A stretch of DNA of 64,000 bases. It comes from Vibrio sp. DW001 (GTDB lineage: Bacteria; Pseudomonadota; Gammaproteobacteria; Enterobacterales; Vibrionaceae). The DNA lies in assembly GCF_029016285.1 (NCBI RefSeq), contig NZ_CP091976.1, forward strand, positions 744,001 through 808,000, written 5' to 3'. The notes beneath the pieces are model-generated. The model saw only the letters and a program-made list of their open reading frames with translations. It had not been told where the DNA came from and did no database searches. Below are positions 1 to 8,603 of the stretch, piece by piece (the stretch's first letter is position 1; each line of letters starts with the position of its first letter). The position numbers were made by a program, and so were the translations under genes.

Positions 1-1
1 C

Positions 2-1153
2 GGTGACAGGCAACGTTATCGCTGCAAAGAGTGCCAATCGACTTTTGTAGACAAGTGGTCCGGCGCGAACAACAAGCTTCAGCTTCAAGAAAATCTGCTC
101 GGCCTTCTGTTTATGAGCTTTTCAGTCCGAGAAGTGTGCCGTAAATTACAGATTAACCCTAAAACCTTTTATGACCATGTAGACCATATTGCAAGTCGAT
201 GTCGCCGAAAGTTAGCGATGTTTGATGCTCGCTGGGTAAACCACGAAGAACATTATCACCTCGCTTCGCACTTTATGCCGTTACAACCAAAAAGCAATAA
301 TGGCGTGCTATGGTTTGCAACAGGCGAGGCCCAATCTGGGTATATTCTTTCCCAGCATATCAACTATTCAACAAATGAAGAGCCTACCGGCTCAGTAGAT
401 CATGACCCATATAGCTCTGCAGCTCGTTATGTGTCTCGAAGCTATCTATCCGAAGCGAATATAGACATTAAGGTTAAGTCCCACGATCTGCGCGAACGTA
501 TTGATGAAAAATATCAGGTGATTCTTGCTAGAGGAAATGTGGAAGATCCTATGGGTAACATGACACGTTTTGATTATCCGTCAAAAGGAGCGCTTATTCG
601 CGCACCCTATACCTCATATGCGCACTTTTTGCATATCCTCGAGATGTGTAATGACGACAAACGTATCTCCATATACCTCCCTCAAGACCCTGTGTTACGC
701 TCAGCAGCTGTGACTCTATGTTTGAAAAGAATTCAGCGTCAAAATGTTGACCTTATGTACGTCGAAGAGGATGAAAGCTGGGATAACAGTAAAGCTCTTG
801 AAAAAATTGATATTATTCATATGGGTTGGTGGAAAGATCGTTGGGCCATGTCATTTCAAGAAAACGCAAGTAAGGGAATATGTTACTTAGCAGGTGACAA
901 CCCTTCGCCCGACCATTGGTTTCACAAGGCCAGCATACGAAACACCAAGTTTTATCAAGATCGTTTCCAAACCTTATTTGGGAGTTTTATTAACGAACCA
1001 CGCAGAAAACTCAGACCCGGTGGCATTCTGCCAATGTTGGACATATTTAGAGCATGGCATAATTTATGCTACCAAGATAAGGATGGGAATACACCAGCTC
1101 AAAGACTTGGATTAACCGATCATCCACTGACTTTAAAGCAGTTGCTTTCCTAA
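2..1153 (+). CDS. Transposase-like zinc-ribbon/HTH protein, 5' end outside window
   Basis: The reading frame is open from base 2, so the true start lies left of the window; the first ATG inside (113) is probably not the start. The visible N-terminus has a zinc-ribbon half (RYRCKECQSTF). A helix-turn-helix-like stretch follows (FSVREVCRKLQINPKTFYDH), as in InsA/IS1-type and COG3677-like transposase N-termini. The C-terminus (PAQRLGLTDHPLTLKQLL) resembles the tail of DDE transposases. No terminal inverted repeats are seen downstream, so this could be a domesticated or immobile copy. The resemblance is from motif memory only; a complete DDE triad was not established. Molecular function is unknown. 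Confidence 0.6.
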   Translation, partial: GDRQRYRCKECQSTFVDKWSGANNKLQLQENLLGLLFMSFSVREVCRKLQINPKTFYDHVDHIASRCRRKLAMFDARWVNHEEHYHLASHFMPLQPKSNNGVLWFATGEAQSGYILSQHINYSTNEEPTGSVDHDPYSSAARYVSRSYLSEANIDIKVKSHDLRERIDEKYQVILARGNVEDPMGNMTRFDYPSKGALIRAPYTSYAHFLHILEMCNDDKRISIYLPQDPVLRSAAVTLCLKRIQRQNVDLMYVEEDESWDNSKALEKIDIIHMGWWKDRWAMSFQENASKGICYLAGDNPSPDHWFHKASIRNTKFYQDRFQTLFGSFINEPRRKLRPGGILPMLDIFRAWHNLCYQDKDGNTPAQRLGLTDHPLTLKQLLS

Positions 1154-1300
1154 TGAGATCTCTGTTTACTATATAATCGCTTTGCTAGATTGTGAGTCTG
1201 CGCTAACTTTTATAGAAATGCGAATCGATTATTGTGTTTTAATTAGTGATTCCTGCCAAAGTATTCATATAATGAGTACGTTGTTTATGTAATTAACATC

Positions 1301-2791
1301 ATGGACTTAGCCTTGGATAAAGCCCACGCCGTTCTAGAAAACGAAATCGAACAGCTCGCCTCACGAATTGAAGCCGAGCCTGAGACTGTATTGCAGCTAG
1401 CAAAACAGTCCTTAGTTAGAGCCGATCAAGTTTTGTACCCTGAAGGGGGTATCAAGACTGCGATCCTGATTTCTCGATGTTATTGGTACCTGATGGATTA
1501 CACTCAGGGTCTCAAAGCGATTAAAGATGCCCACGCGAGGCTGAACCGACTCGATACTGATCTATTCCTTCCTGAAATTTTACATGTGCACGCCTTACAG
1601 TTCTGGGGCCAAGCAAAATATTACTCTGCTCAACAATTTTGGATAAACGCGCTAGAACAAGCCGCACTAGTTGGTGAGACTGTCATTGAGATTGAGAGCC
1701 TTATCGGCCTCGGAAACGTATGGCGGGTAACCAATGAGCATAAATTGGCCATGTCTACCCACTCATTAGCGGTCAATGTGGCAAACAATGCCCGCATAAA
1801 TTGGCTAGAAGGCAAAGCAAGGATTTTACTCGCAAGAGACTATTATCTGCTCAACAACTATATCGCGATGCTTTCTGTATTAGATACGGCTGAAGAGGTA
1901 CTACAGCACAATAGCAATGCCACTTGGAAAGCGGAAATATGGGAATACCGAGGGTTAGCGCTGCTCGGATTAGAAAGGGTTAAAAACGCAGAAGAGGCAA
2001 CGCTCAAAGCGTATGACCTTGCGATGAAACACAACCTATTTTGGTTGCAAACTCAAGCTTACATTAACCGAGCGCGGCTAGAACTTATTCGTAATAACCT
2101 GAGTGATGCTAAACAACTCTTAAGTAAAGCTGAAAAAGCGGCAAAAGAGTTCCAAGATGGTGATTTGCTCGCACAGATTTGCTACCAACAATCTGCGGTT
2201 GCAGAAAAACAAGGTGACTTTCAAGACGCGCTGGATTCCTTTCAAAAATATCGACGATACTCGATTAAGTTACTAAAAGATAAAACCAATAGACTCGGCT
2301 TGGATAAAGCTCGTGCATCTAAAAGGCAACTGGATAATCGCGCTCGTAAATTAATTAACCGAATCAGACGTCAGGTCGAATTCCATCACGGTGAAAAAGG
2401 CTACTCCAATTTAGTTTCAGAAACCTATTGGTGGGAGCAAATGGTTCTGTTTAAGAGCGAACTAAAAGCATCGACTCATGCCATCATTCTTATTCAACAT
2501 GACAACGCAGCATACCTTGAAGTCTGTATTGAAATAGCGCAATGTCTCTGCAATCGAAATGACCTTATCTCACGTTTGAGTGAAGATAGGATTGGTATGT
2601 TAGTAGCCGAAAAAGGAGAACAAGCAGAAGCGCTTTTCCAGTTCATCCTTCAAACACTAAATAACTACCCTTGGGATCGACGAGGACTAACGGGTCAAAT
2701 ACCCGTCGCCGTCCTACACGACATACTTTCTTTCCCGTTTACATTAGAGCAGCTCGAAGATCAAGAGCAAATGGATAGTCAAAATGGATAA
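1301..2791 (+). CDS. TPR-repeat protein with degenerate GGDEF-like C-terminus
   Basis: A 496-residue protein with no signal peptide. Residues about 30-330 are helical TPR-type repeats, for example around AEEATLKAYDLAMKHN and ALDSFQKYRRYS. After a basic coiled linker (about 330-370) comes a region of about 120 residues laid out like a GGDEF domain. Where the signature should be it reads RLSEDRIGML, so catalysis is not expected. The gene overlaps the next one, an intact TPR-GGDEF protein of the same architecture, by 8 bp, which implies translational coupling. The likely role (inference) is a sensing or regulatory partner of the downstream cyclase. The TPR call is good; the degenerate GGDEF reading is moderate. 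Confidence 0.75.
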   Translation: MDLALDKAHAVLENEIEQLASRIEAEPETVLQLAKQSLVRADQVLYPEGGIKTAILISRCYWYLMDYTQGLKAIKDAHARLNRLDTDLFLPEILHVHALQFWGQAKYYSAQQFWINALEQAALVGETVIEIESLIGLGNVWRVTNEHKLAMSTHSLAVNVANNARINWLEGKARILLARDYYLLNNYIAMLSVLDTAEEVLQHNSNATWKAEIWEYRGLALLGLERVKNAEEATLKAYDLAMKHNLFWLQTQAYINRARLELIRNNLSDAKQLLSKAEKAAKEFQDGDLLAQICYQQSAVAEKQGDFQDALDSFQKYRRYSIKLLKDKTNRLGLDKARASKRQLDNRARKLINRIRRQVEFHHGEKGYSNLVSETYWWEQMVLFKSELKASTHAIILIQHDNAAYLEVCIEIAQCLCNRNDLISRLSEDRIGMLVAEKGEQAEALFQFILQTLNNYPWDRRGLTGQIPVAVLHDILSFPFTLEQLEDQEQMDSQNG

Positions 2792-4367
2792 ACTTCTCAG
2801 TAAAGTATCCGATGCGGGTTTAGACCCTTCTTCTGTTACCGGTGAAGAAGCCATAATTTTCTGGGATCACGTCCGTAATCATGTTGCAGCATCTCAAAAT
2901 GAGAAAGCACACTGCTTCCTCATAAGCGCTGAATACAGAAGTTTACTCAATCAACATCGACAAAGCATATCTGAACTCAAAAACGCATTAGATCTTTTAA
3001 CACTGCCGAACGATGTTGAAGAGATCATCACAATAAAAACCAGCTTGAGTGAAAGGCTTGTCAATGCAGGGTTATATGATGAAGCTCTTAAAGAGTTTGT
3101 TGATCTTTCCTCTCTTGCGGTGGAATACAGCTCGATAGATGAATATGCCATCGCGGTTTTAGGCATGGGCAGTCTGTGTGATGCTTATGGTGATCACGCG
3201 AAGGCTTATCGCTATTATCAAAAAATAGACAGCATTGATCATGCCATTAATAGCCGTTCTTTAAGGCTACGCTGTAAACTCAATATGGTGGCATGCCTAA
3301 TATCACTAAATCGTATTACGTCCGCAAATGAGCTTCTAAAAGAGTGTGAAGAGCTCAGTATTTTAGTCAGCGATAAAGGGCTAGCTGGTCAGATCATTCT
3401 TTATCAGGCAAAGTTACTTAGTCGCCGTAAAGAGCATCATCAAGCATTGGCCACACTGGCTAAGTCCTATTACTTGATTCACCGATCGAAATCTCATTGG
3501 TTAGCGAATATGCTTCGTCTTGAGCAAGCTCACAACTTAACTGAGTTGGGTAAAACCGATTATGCGAGCATCATTCTAAGAAGCACGACCAAGAAAATCC
3601 AGCAAACCTCATCACCTTTATTATTGCAAGAATTGTATGATTCTATGAGTCATGTTTTTCGCAATCAAGGTCAGTATCAAAAAGCATTAACCTTTGAGAA
3701 ACTGGGTTATAGAGTATCGACCGATTTGATCAAAAGCATCCCAATTACGGATCTTGGCTCCCACCAGTTGCGTCGATTGTCTCGCTTCGAGCTACAGCTA
3801 AAACTCATTATGTCTGAACAAGAAAATAAAGAGCTAAAAGAAACAACTGAGAGCCAAAAAGATGCGGTAGCCAAGCTTCAACAAGACGTATTTACCGATC
3901 CGTTAACTGGACTACATAACCGTCGTTGGTTAGATGTAAAACTGAAAGACCTGTTACTGCACGACACTCCGTTTGCATTTTTGGTTATTGATATAGACCA
4001 CTTCAAATCAGTCAACGATGAACTTAGCCACCTAATTGGTGATAAAGCCATTGTATGTGTCTCTTCTGAGCTTAAATCTCACTTTAGATTTAAGGGGGCA
4101 TCATGTGTGCGCTTTGGCGGCGAAGAGTTTCTCGTTATCTTAGAGCACGCCACCACAGAAAGAGCGGTAATGCACGCAGAGCACTATCGAGAGCATATCT
4201 ATGGTTATGGCTGGAGTGCCATACTGGGCGAACGTGGGTTAACCGTCAGTATCGGTATCACACTACATCGAGATGGCGAAAACACTCAAAGAACATTCTA
4301 TCGCGCAGACAAAGCGCTATATAAGGCAAAAGCTAATGGTAGAAATCAAGTCTGCCTTGAAGATTAA
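2784..4367 (+). CDS. TPR-GGDEF diguanylate cyclase
   Basis: A 527-residue cytoplasmic protein. TPR-like helical repeats span about residues 30-320 and a coiled coil about 345-370 (EQENKELKETTESQKDAVAK). A C-terminal GGDEF domain begins at FTDPLTGLHNRRWLD. The active-site signature is GGEEF (RFGGEEFLVI), an accepted active form, and the metal-binding aspartates appear in VIDIDHFKSVND. It should make cyclic di-GMP from two GTP. The RxxD inhibitory site expected just upstream is absent (RFKG there), so classic product inhibition is unlikely. It lies directly downstream of, and overlaps, a TPR protein with a degenerate GGDEF domain; the two probably act together. Confidence 0.88.
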   Translation: MDKLLSKVSDAGLDPSSVTGEEAIIFWDHVRNHVAASQNEKAHCFLISAEYRSLLNQHRQSISELKNALDLLTLPNDVEEIITIKTSLSERLVNAGLYDEALKEFVDLSSLAVEYSSIDEYAIAVLGMGSLCDAYGDHAKAYRYYQKIDSIDHAINSRSLRLRCKLNMVACLISLNRITSANELLKECEELSILVSDKGLAGQIILYQAKLLSRRKEHHQALATLAKSYYLIHRSKSHWLANMLRLEQAHNLTELGKTDYASIILRSTTKKIQQTSSPLLLQELYDSMSHVFRNQGQYQKALTFEKLGYRVSTDLIKSIPITDLGSHQLRRLSRFELQLKLIMSEQENKELKETTESQKDAVAKLQQDVFTDPLTGLHNRRWLDVKLKDLLLHDTPFAFLVIDIDHFKSVNDELSHLIGDKAIVCVSSELKSHFRFKGASCVRFGGEEFLVILEHATTERAVMHAEHYREHIYGYGWSAILGERGLTVSIGITLHRDGENTQRTFYRADKALYKAKANGRNQVCLED

Positions 4368-4381
4368 TCCGTTCTATTCCA

Positions 4382-5269
4382 TCACAGAAAGAAAAGAGAA
4401 ATTCCAAATAACGCACCTAATGTGCCAATAACATTTTTCTTGGTTATTGGCTCACCATTCCACGCATAGATCATCAAAATAAACAACGGACTCGTCGCGA
4501 TTAACGTTTGTGCTACGGCAGGGTTAGCGTGCTTTAAGGCTATCTGTTGTAGCCATAAAGCTAAAAATGTACCGACAAAGATAGCCGCTAAAAGCCACCT
4601 TCTATCTCTGCTTTTAAGCTGCTTCAATTTAGCCAACATCGAAGCCACTGGGCGTTTTTCAACAAAAACCACCACCACAAACACCACCATAACCCCGATG
4701 CTCAAACGGATCAGCGCGCCTAATAAAGGAGGAATATCTCCAGCAACCAATGCATAGTGAGAGATGACAACCCCTGTCGCCTGACACACACTCGCGAGCA
4801 ACCCAAAACCGATACCACTAATAGAGGTTGGTTGATTATTCACATTGGGTTGAAAAATAACGTAGGTCACCGCAACTGTCGTGACAAAGACACCTAACCA
4901 ACTCTGCCCACTAAGTGCACTGCCAAGCACCATTAAAGCCAAAATCCCAGATAAAGGTGGCGCAAGAGATTCCAGTAAAAGCGTTTTGTTGGCACCTATT
5001 CGTTTCAGAGCCGCAAAATAAGCGCTATCACCAATAGCGATACCAATAACGCCCGATATCGCCAGTATCCAAAAATGCGACGGACTCAGTACAAGTTCAG
5101 GAAGAGGCAGTACAGGAAGAACGAACAACATCATAGTAGAAGCGGCGATACCTTTTACAATATTCATCTGCATCGCACTAAATTTATGACTAAACTGGCT
5201 ATAAATCCATGTCGCTACCGCCCATGTCAAAGCAGCAAATATGGCCGCAATTTCTCCTATATATTGCAA
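4382..5269 (-). CDS. DMT-superfamily (EamA) inner-membrane permease
   Basis: A 295-residue hydrophobic protein with about ten membrane segments arranged as two EamA repeats. The first repeat starts at GEIAAIFAALTWAVATWIYS and the second near GIGFGLLASVCQATGVVIS. This is the drug/metabolite transporter fold; the substrate cannot be read from sequence. The start appears to be TTG at 5269, with an AAGGGA-like ribosome site five bases upstream; no ATG occurs before the second membrane helix. It is convergent with the TPR-GGDEF gene, leaving only 14 bp between the two stop codons. Confidence 0.85.
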   Translation of the reverse strand: MQYIGEIAAIFAALTWAVATWIYSQFSHKFSAMQMNIVKGIAASTMMLFVLPVLPLPELVLSPSHFWILAISGVIGIAIGDSAYFAALKRIGANKTLLLESLAPPLSGILALMVLGSALSGQSWLGVFVTTVAVTYVIFQPNVNNQPTSISGIGFGLLASVCQATGVVISHYALVAGDIPPLLGALIRLSIGVMVVFVVVVFVEKRPVASMLAKLKQLKSRDRRWLLAAIFVGTFLALWLQQIALKHANPAVAQTLIATSPLFILMIYAWNGEPITKKNVIGTLGALFGISLFFL

Positions 5270-5422
5270 TAGAATCCCTTATTTTTATTAATTAAATCAA
5301 TCATAAATATTCAAAAACATTACTATAATAACTATAAATGATACGGTTTTCTCTGTTAAACTAGAAATTAAACATAAACGTAACTTTAATAGTAAAGTAT
5401 TAACAAACACAAGGAATAGACA

Positions 5423-5833
5423 ATGCTTGAGACCGTGGCGCTAGTTATACTGGTGTGTGTTGTTTTGATTGTTTTTTACGGTATTATCGTTATACACGAT
5501 ATCCCCTATGAGATAGCCAAAGAAAGAAATCACCCTCATCAAGATGCCATCCACATATCTGGTTGGGTAAGTCTATTCACCTTACATGTGTTATGGCCTT
5601 TTTTGTGGATATGGGCAACGCTATGGAGAGAAGATCGAGGTTGGGGGTTTACCAAACTCATTGAAGAGCAACACGACCTAGAACATAAGATCACGCTGTT
5701 GTCCGATCAAATAGCAACGCTCCAAAACCAAGTGAGTCAATTGCAAAATGATAGAACTACTCCGAAGACAATGCCCGCAAAAGAACCTTCTGTTCAAGAA
5801 GGTAATAATACAAATCAGGAGCAGTCTAACTGA
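5423..5833 (+). CDS. yiaW: DUF3302 / YiaW-like inner-membrane protein
   Basis: A 136-residue protein with two membrane segments (about residues 4-26 and 47-68) around a short loop containing HDIPYEIAKERNHPHQDAIH. A cytoplasmic coiled-coil tail (about 80-115) and a polar C-terminus follow. The layout and the following HlyD-family gene match the E. coli yiaW-yiaV pair. A good ribosome site (AAGGAA) precedes the ATG. The stop overlaps the start of the next gene by one base, so the two are translationally coupled. The coiled-coil tail is longer than I recall for YiaW. The family assignment is from sequence pattern; the molecular role is unknown. Confidence 0.75.
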   Translation: MLETVALVILVCVVLIVFYGIIVIHDIPYEIAKERNHPHQDAIHISGWVSLFTLHVLWPFLWIWATLWREDRGWGFTKLIEEQHDLEHKITLLSDQIATLQNQVSQLQNDRTTPKTMPAKEPSVQEGNNTNQEQSN

Positions 5834-6963
5834 TGGAAATACTACTGATACTGACTTATACCGCATTGTGTATTGCGATATTTAAGATATTCAAAATTCC
5901 TCAAAATAAATGGACCATTCCAACCGCGGGACTCGGTGGTATCGTTATAGTCGGTTTTCTTACTCTGGCTATGAACTATAACCACCCGTTTACCTCTACA
6001 GGCGGTCAAGTATTTACCACTACTCCAATCGTGTCTAGTGTGCGAGGTAAAGTTATTGAGGTTCCTATTGAGGCCAATAAGCCGATCAAGAAAGGAGACA
6101 TCCTATTCAAAATAGATCCAACGCCATTTGAAGCAGATGTCATCAACAAGCTTGCCCAATTAGCAGCAGCAGAACAGAACGTCTTACAACTGGAAGCCAT
6201 TTATCGTGGCGCTCAGGCAACAAGCCTCCAAGCCGCCGCGCAACGAGATAAACTTGATAGAGAATACAAAAGATACGCTGCTGGTTATAAAAAAGGCGCA
6301 TTCACCGCTCAACAAGTGGATACTCGTCGCCAATCTTATTTGGCTTCAGAAGCCGCATTACTCGCCGCTAAAGCAAGTGAAAGCCAAGCAAAACTAGCCT
6401 TTGAATCACAAATAAACGGTGTGAATACCACTGTTGCCAGCGCACAATCTGAATTAGAACAATCTCAGTTCAAACTCGACGAAACGGTTGTGCTCGCTCC
6501 TACAGACGGCTATGTATCTCAAGTAGCATTAAGGCCTGGTATGATGGCGGTACCATTGCCGTTGGTTCCTGTAATGACATTTGTCCACTCTGAGGAAAAA
6601 TTTTATATCGGAGCATTTAGACAAAACGCGTCACAGCGATTAAAACCAGGATATGAAGCTGACTTTATATTTCGCGCCTTACCAGGCAGAGTATTCCAAG
6701 GTGAAGTCATCGAAATGTTACCCGCGATCGCGGAAGGGCAAGTACAAGCTAACGGTTCATTAATCAGTAGCGAAACGCTGGATACTGGGGGTCGACTATT
6801 AGTTAAACTGAAGGTCCACGATGACCTATCTGAATTTAATCTTCCACTTGGTAGTGCCGCGGAAATTGCTGTTTATTCAGAGCACCTAGAGCATGTTTCA
6901 ATGATGCGGAAAATTTTGATTCGCATGAAAAGCTGGCAAAACTATTTGTACCTAGATCACTAA
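5833..6963 (+). CDS. yiaV: HlyD/EmrA-type membrane fusion protein (YiaV-like)
   Basis: A 376-residue periplasmic adaptor anchored by an N-terminal membrane helix (a second hydrophobic stretch lies at about 30-50). A biotinyl-lipoyl half (IVSSVRGKVIEVPIEANKPI) follows, then an alpha-helical hairpin (about 105-210) and the second lipoyl half (VLAPTDGYVSQVALRPGMM). A beta-barrel region ends the protein. Length matches E. coli YiaV (about 378). Such adaptors link an inner-membrane partner to an outer-membrane channel. Here the only partner is the small coupled membrane protein upstream; no pump or TolC gene is adjacent. A strong terminator follows. Confidence 0.85.
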   Translation: MEILLILTYTALCIAIFKIFKIPQNKWTIPTAGLGGIVIVGFLTLAMNYNHPFTSTGGQVFTTTPIVSSVRGKVIEVPIEANKPIKKGDILFKIDPTPFEADVINKLAQLAAAEQNVLQLEAIYRGAQATSLQAAAQRDKLDREYKRYAAGYKKGAFTAQQVDTRRQSYLASEAALLAAKASESQAKLAFESQINGVNTTVASAQSELEQSQFKLDETVVLAPTDGYVSQVALRPGMMAVPLPLVPVMTFVHSEEKFYIGAFRQNASQRLKPGYEADFIFRALPGRVFQGEVIEMLPAIAEGQVQANGSLISSETLDTGGRLLVKLKVHDDLSEFNLPLGSAAEIAVYSEHLEHVSMMRKILIRMKSWQNYLYLDH

Positions 6964-7000
6964 ACTATTTATCAATCATTCTTGAAATGTATTGTGTTCA

Positions 7001-7030
7001 AAATCCGCTTGATACAAGCGGATTTTTTTT
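7001..7030 (+). terminator. Rho-independent terminator after yiaV-like gene
   Basis: An 11-bp perfect stem (7001-7011 with 7015-7025) and a 3-base loop run straight into eight T residues. It ends the yiaW-yiaV transcript. The following 190 bases before the next gene show no other recognisable feature. Confidence 0.9.
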
Positions 7031-7223
7031 CCCTAGATTAGGGATAGTTAGAAGTATCAGTAACAAAACTATTCGTAATTATCAATAATGAAGTGGTAAT
7101 CCATTTGAAGATGACTTTTTTTCGAGTTTATTGGTCATCAAACAGGACACTATTGTATAAATTCGCTAACATAAAGAATAATGGTACAAATTTATAACTA
7201 CCTCGAATCAGTTTGGTTAAAAA

Positions 7224-8246
7224 ATGACAAAAGAAGACTTCCAAAAAGCGGCTGAAATACTCAGGACCGCAGTACCTTTAATGATCAAACATCAGGTACC
7301 GACAACACCACCAAATTATGCTTTGTGGTACACCTATGTTGAAGAAACGCAACCAAAGCTTAATGTTGAATTAGACGAGATCATCGCTGAGTACGGCGTT
7401 TGTCTCCCAAGCCACAATAAAAGCCTTTATAAAAGATACATCGCAGGGAAAACAGAATCCGATATACACGAGTTAAGGTCTAACTTAGAGATTCTGGTTA
7501 ACGAGATCTTTCTTTCCATGAAAGACACCCTTGCCGATACAAGTTCGTTTGAGAAATCGATTGAAAAAAGTTTCTCCAATCTCGAGAAAATTGATCACGA
7601 AGGGCTCACATTCGATGAGCTGCTTTCACTTGTTAGAAAGTTTGTCAATGAATCAGAAGCAATACGAAGTTCTACTAGCCACTTCAACGAGCAACTTAAT
7701 ACCGCAAGTTCAGAGATATCCAACCTACGAGAAAAACTGGAAAAAGTTCAAAAAGACGCACTTCACGATAGTCTGTCTGGACTGTTGAACCGAGGTGCTT
7801 TTGATAAAGATATCGCCGCCTATTGTGCCTCAGAACAATCCTATCCTCTCTGCTTAGTTTTAATTGATATCGATAGCTTTAAGAGTTTAAACGATGACTA
7901 TGGCCATGTATTTGGTGATACGGTGATTAAATCCATCGCAAAACGCCTACAATCTAGCTGTAGAGATGGCATTGCCGCTTACCGTTATGGTGGCGAAGAA
8001 TTTGCTCTACTTATACCCAATAAACCACTTAGAATTGCAAGGCAATTTGCTGAGACCGTTCGTCGCTCTATAGAACGAATTTCCGTCAAAGATAAACGTT
8101 CTGGTGAGCAAGTTAAAAATATTTCAGCTTCTTTTGGGGTTGCTCAATTCGAAGAGACAGAAAGCCCTATCTCTTTAATAGATAGTGCAGATCAACAACT
8201 GTATAAAGCGAAAAGCTTAGGCAAAAATAGAGTCATGCCTATCTAA
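7224..8246 (+). CDS. GGDEF diguanylate cyclase, soluble
   Basis: A 340-residue protein with no membrane segment. Residues 1-165 form a helical N-terminal region (starting MTKEDFQKAAEIL, with PPNYALWYTYVEE) ending in a coiled coil (SSEISNLREKLEKVQKDAL). This region matches N-termini seen on several gamma-proteobacterial GGDEF proteins. The catalytic domain runs from about 178 to 340: DSLSGLLNRGAFD, the metal site LIDIDSFKSLNDDYGH and the signature YRYGGEEF. It should synthesise cyclic di-GMP. The inhibitory RxxD site is not intact (RDGI at that position). It is transcribed alone, with terminators on both sides. Confidence 0.88.
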   Translation: MTKEDFQKAAEILRTAVPLMIKHQVPTTPPNYALWYTYVEETQPKLNVELDEIIAEYGVCLPSHNKSLYKRYIAGKTESDIHELRSNLEILVNEIFLSMKDTLADTSSFEKSIEKSFSNLEKIDHEGLTFDELLSLVRKFVNESEAIRSSTSHFNEQLNTASSEISNLREKLEKVQKDALHDSLSGLLNRGAFDKDIAAYCASEQSYPLCLVLIDIDSFKSLNDDYGHVFGDTVIKSIAKRLQSSCRDGIAAYRYGGEEFALLIPNKPLRIARQFAETVRRSIERISVKDKRSGEQVKNISASFGVAQFEETESPISLIDSADQQLYKAKSLGKNRVMPI

Positions 8247-8264
8247 ACGTTTTGTTACGTCATT

Positions 8265-8292
8265 AAAGAGCCTACTTATGGCTCTTTTTTTT
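8265..8292 (+). terminator. Terminator after GGDEF gene
   Basis: An 8-bp stem (AAAGAGCC, 8265-8272, with GGCTCTTT, 8280-8287), a 7-base loop and a T run. Between it and nhaD (8604) there are about 310 bases with no convincing gene; an open frame extends upstream of nhaD from 8472 but has no supported start. Confidence 0.88.
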
Positions 8293-8603
8293 TGCCCGCT
8301 TAGCAATAAAGATATAGCAGGTAATAACACAACACTACCCACTTCCGAATGAAGGTTTTCATACAGCCAATAATACGATATCCACCCATTTAATTCACAA
8401 CGACGATCATTCCTCACCCTGTATAGAATTGAGCTAGGTTGGCGACCAAAGAGTAGAAACTTAACGGACTAATGTCACAATTTAGACCATTGTTAACAAA
8501 CTATTTCTTTTTATTCCTATTAGTTAGCGTTTTTTCTCCTGACGTTGTTGTTTCATTGTCTAAACTAGAATTAAAGTATTTTATGATGGAGTCAGTGGAA
8601 CTT

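Noticed and set aside
8472..8603. Longer N-terminus for NhaD
   Set aside because: The extra 44 residues exceed the usual family length and would precede a normal signal-like first helix.
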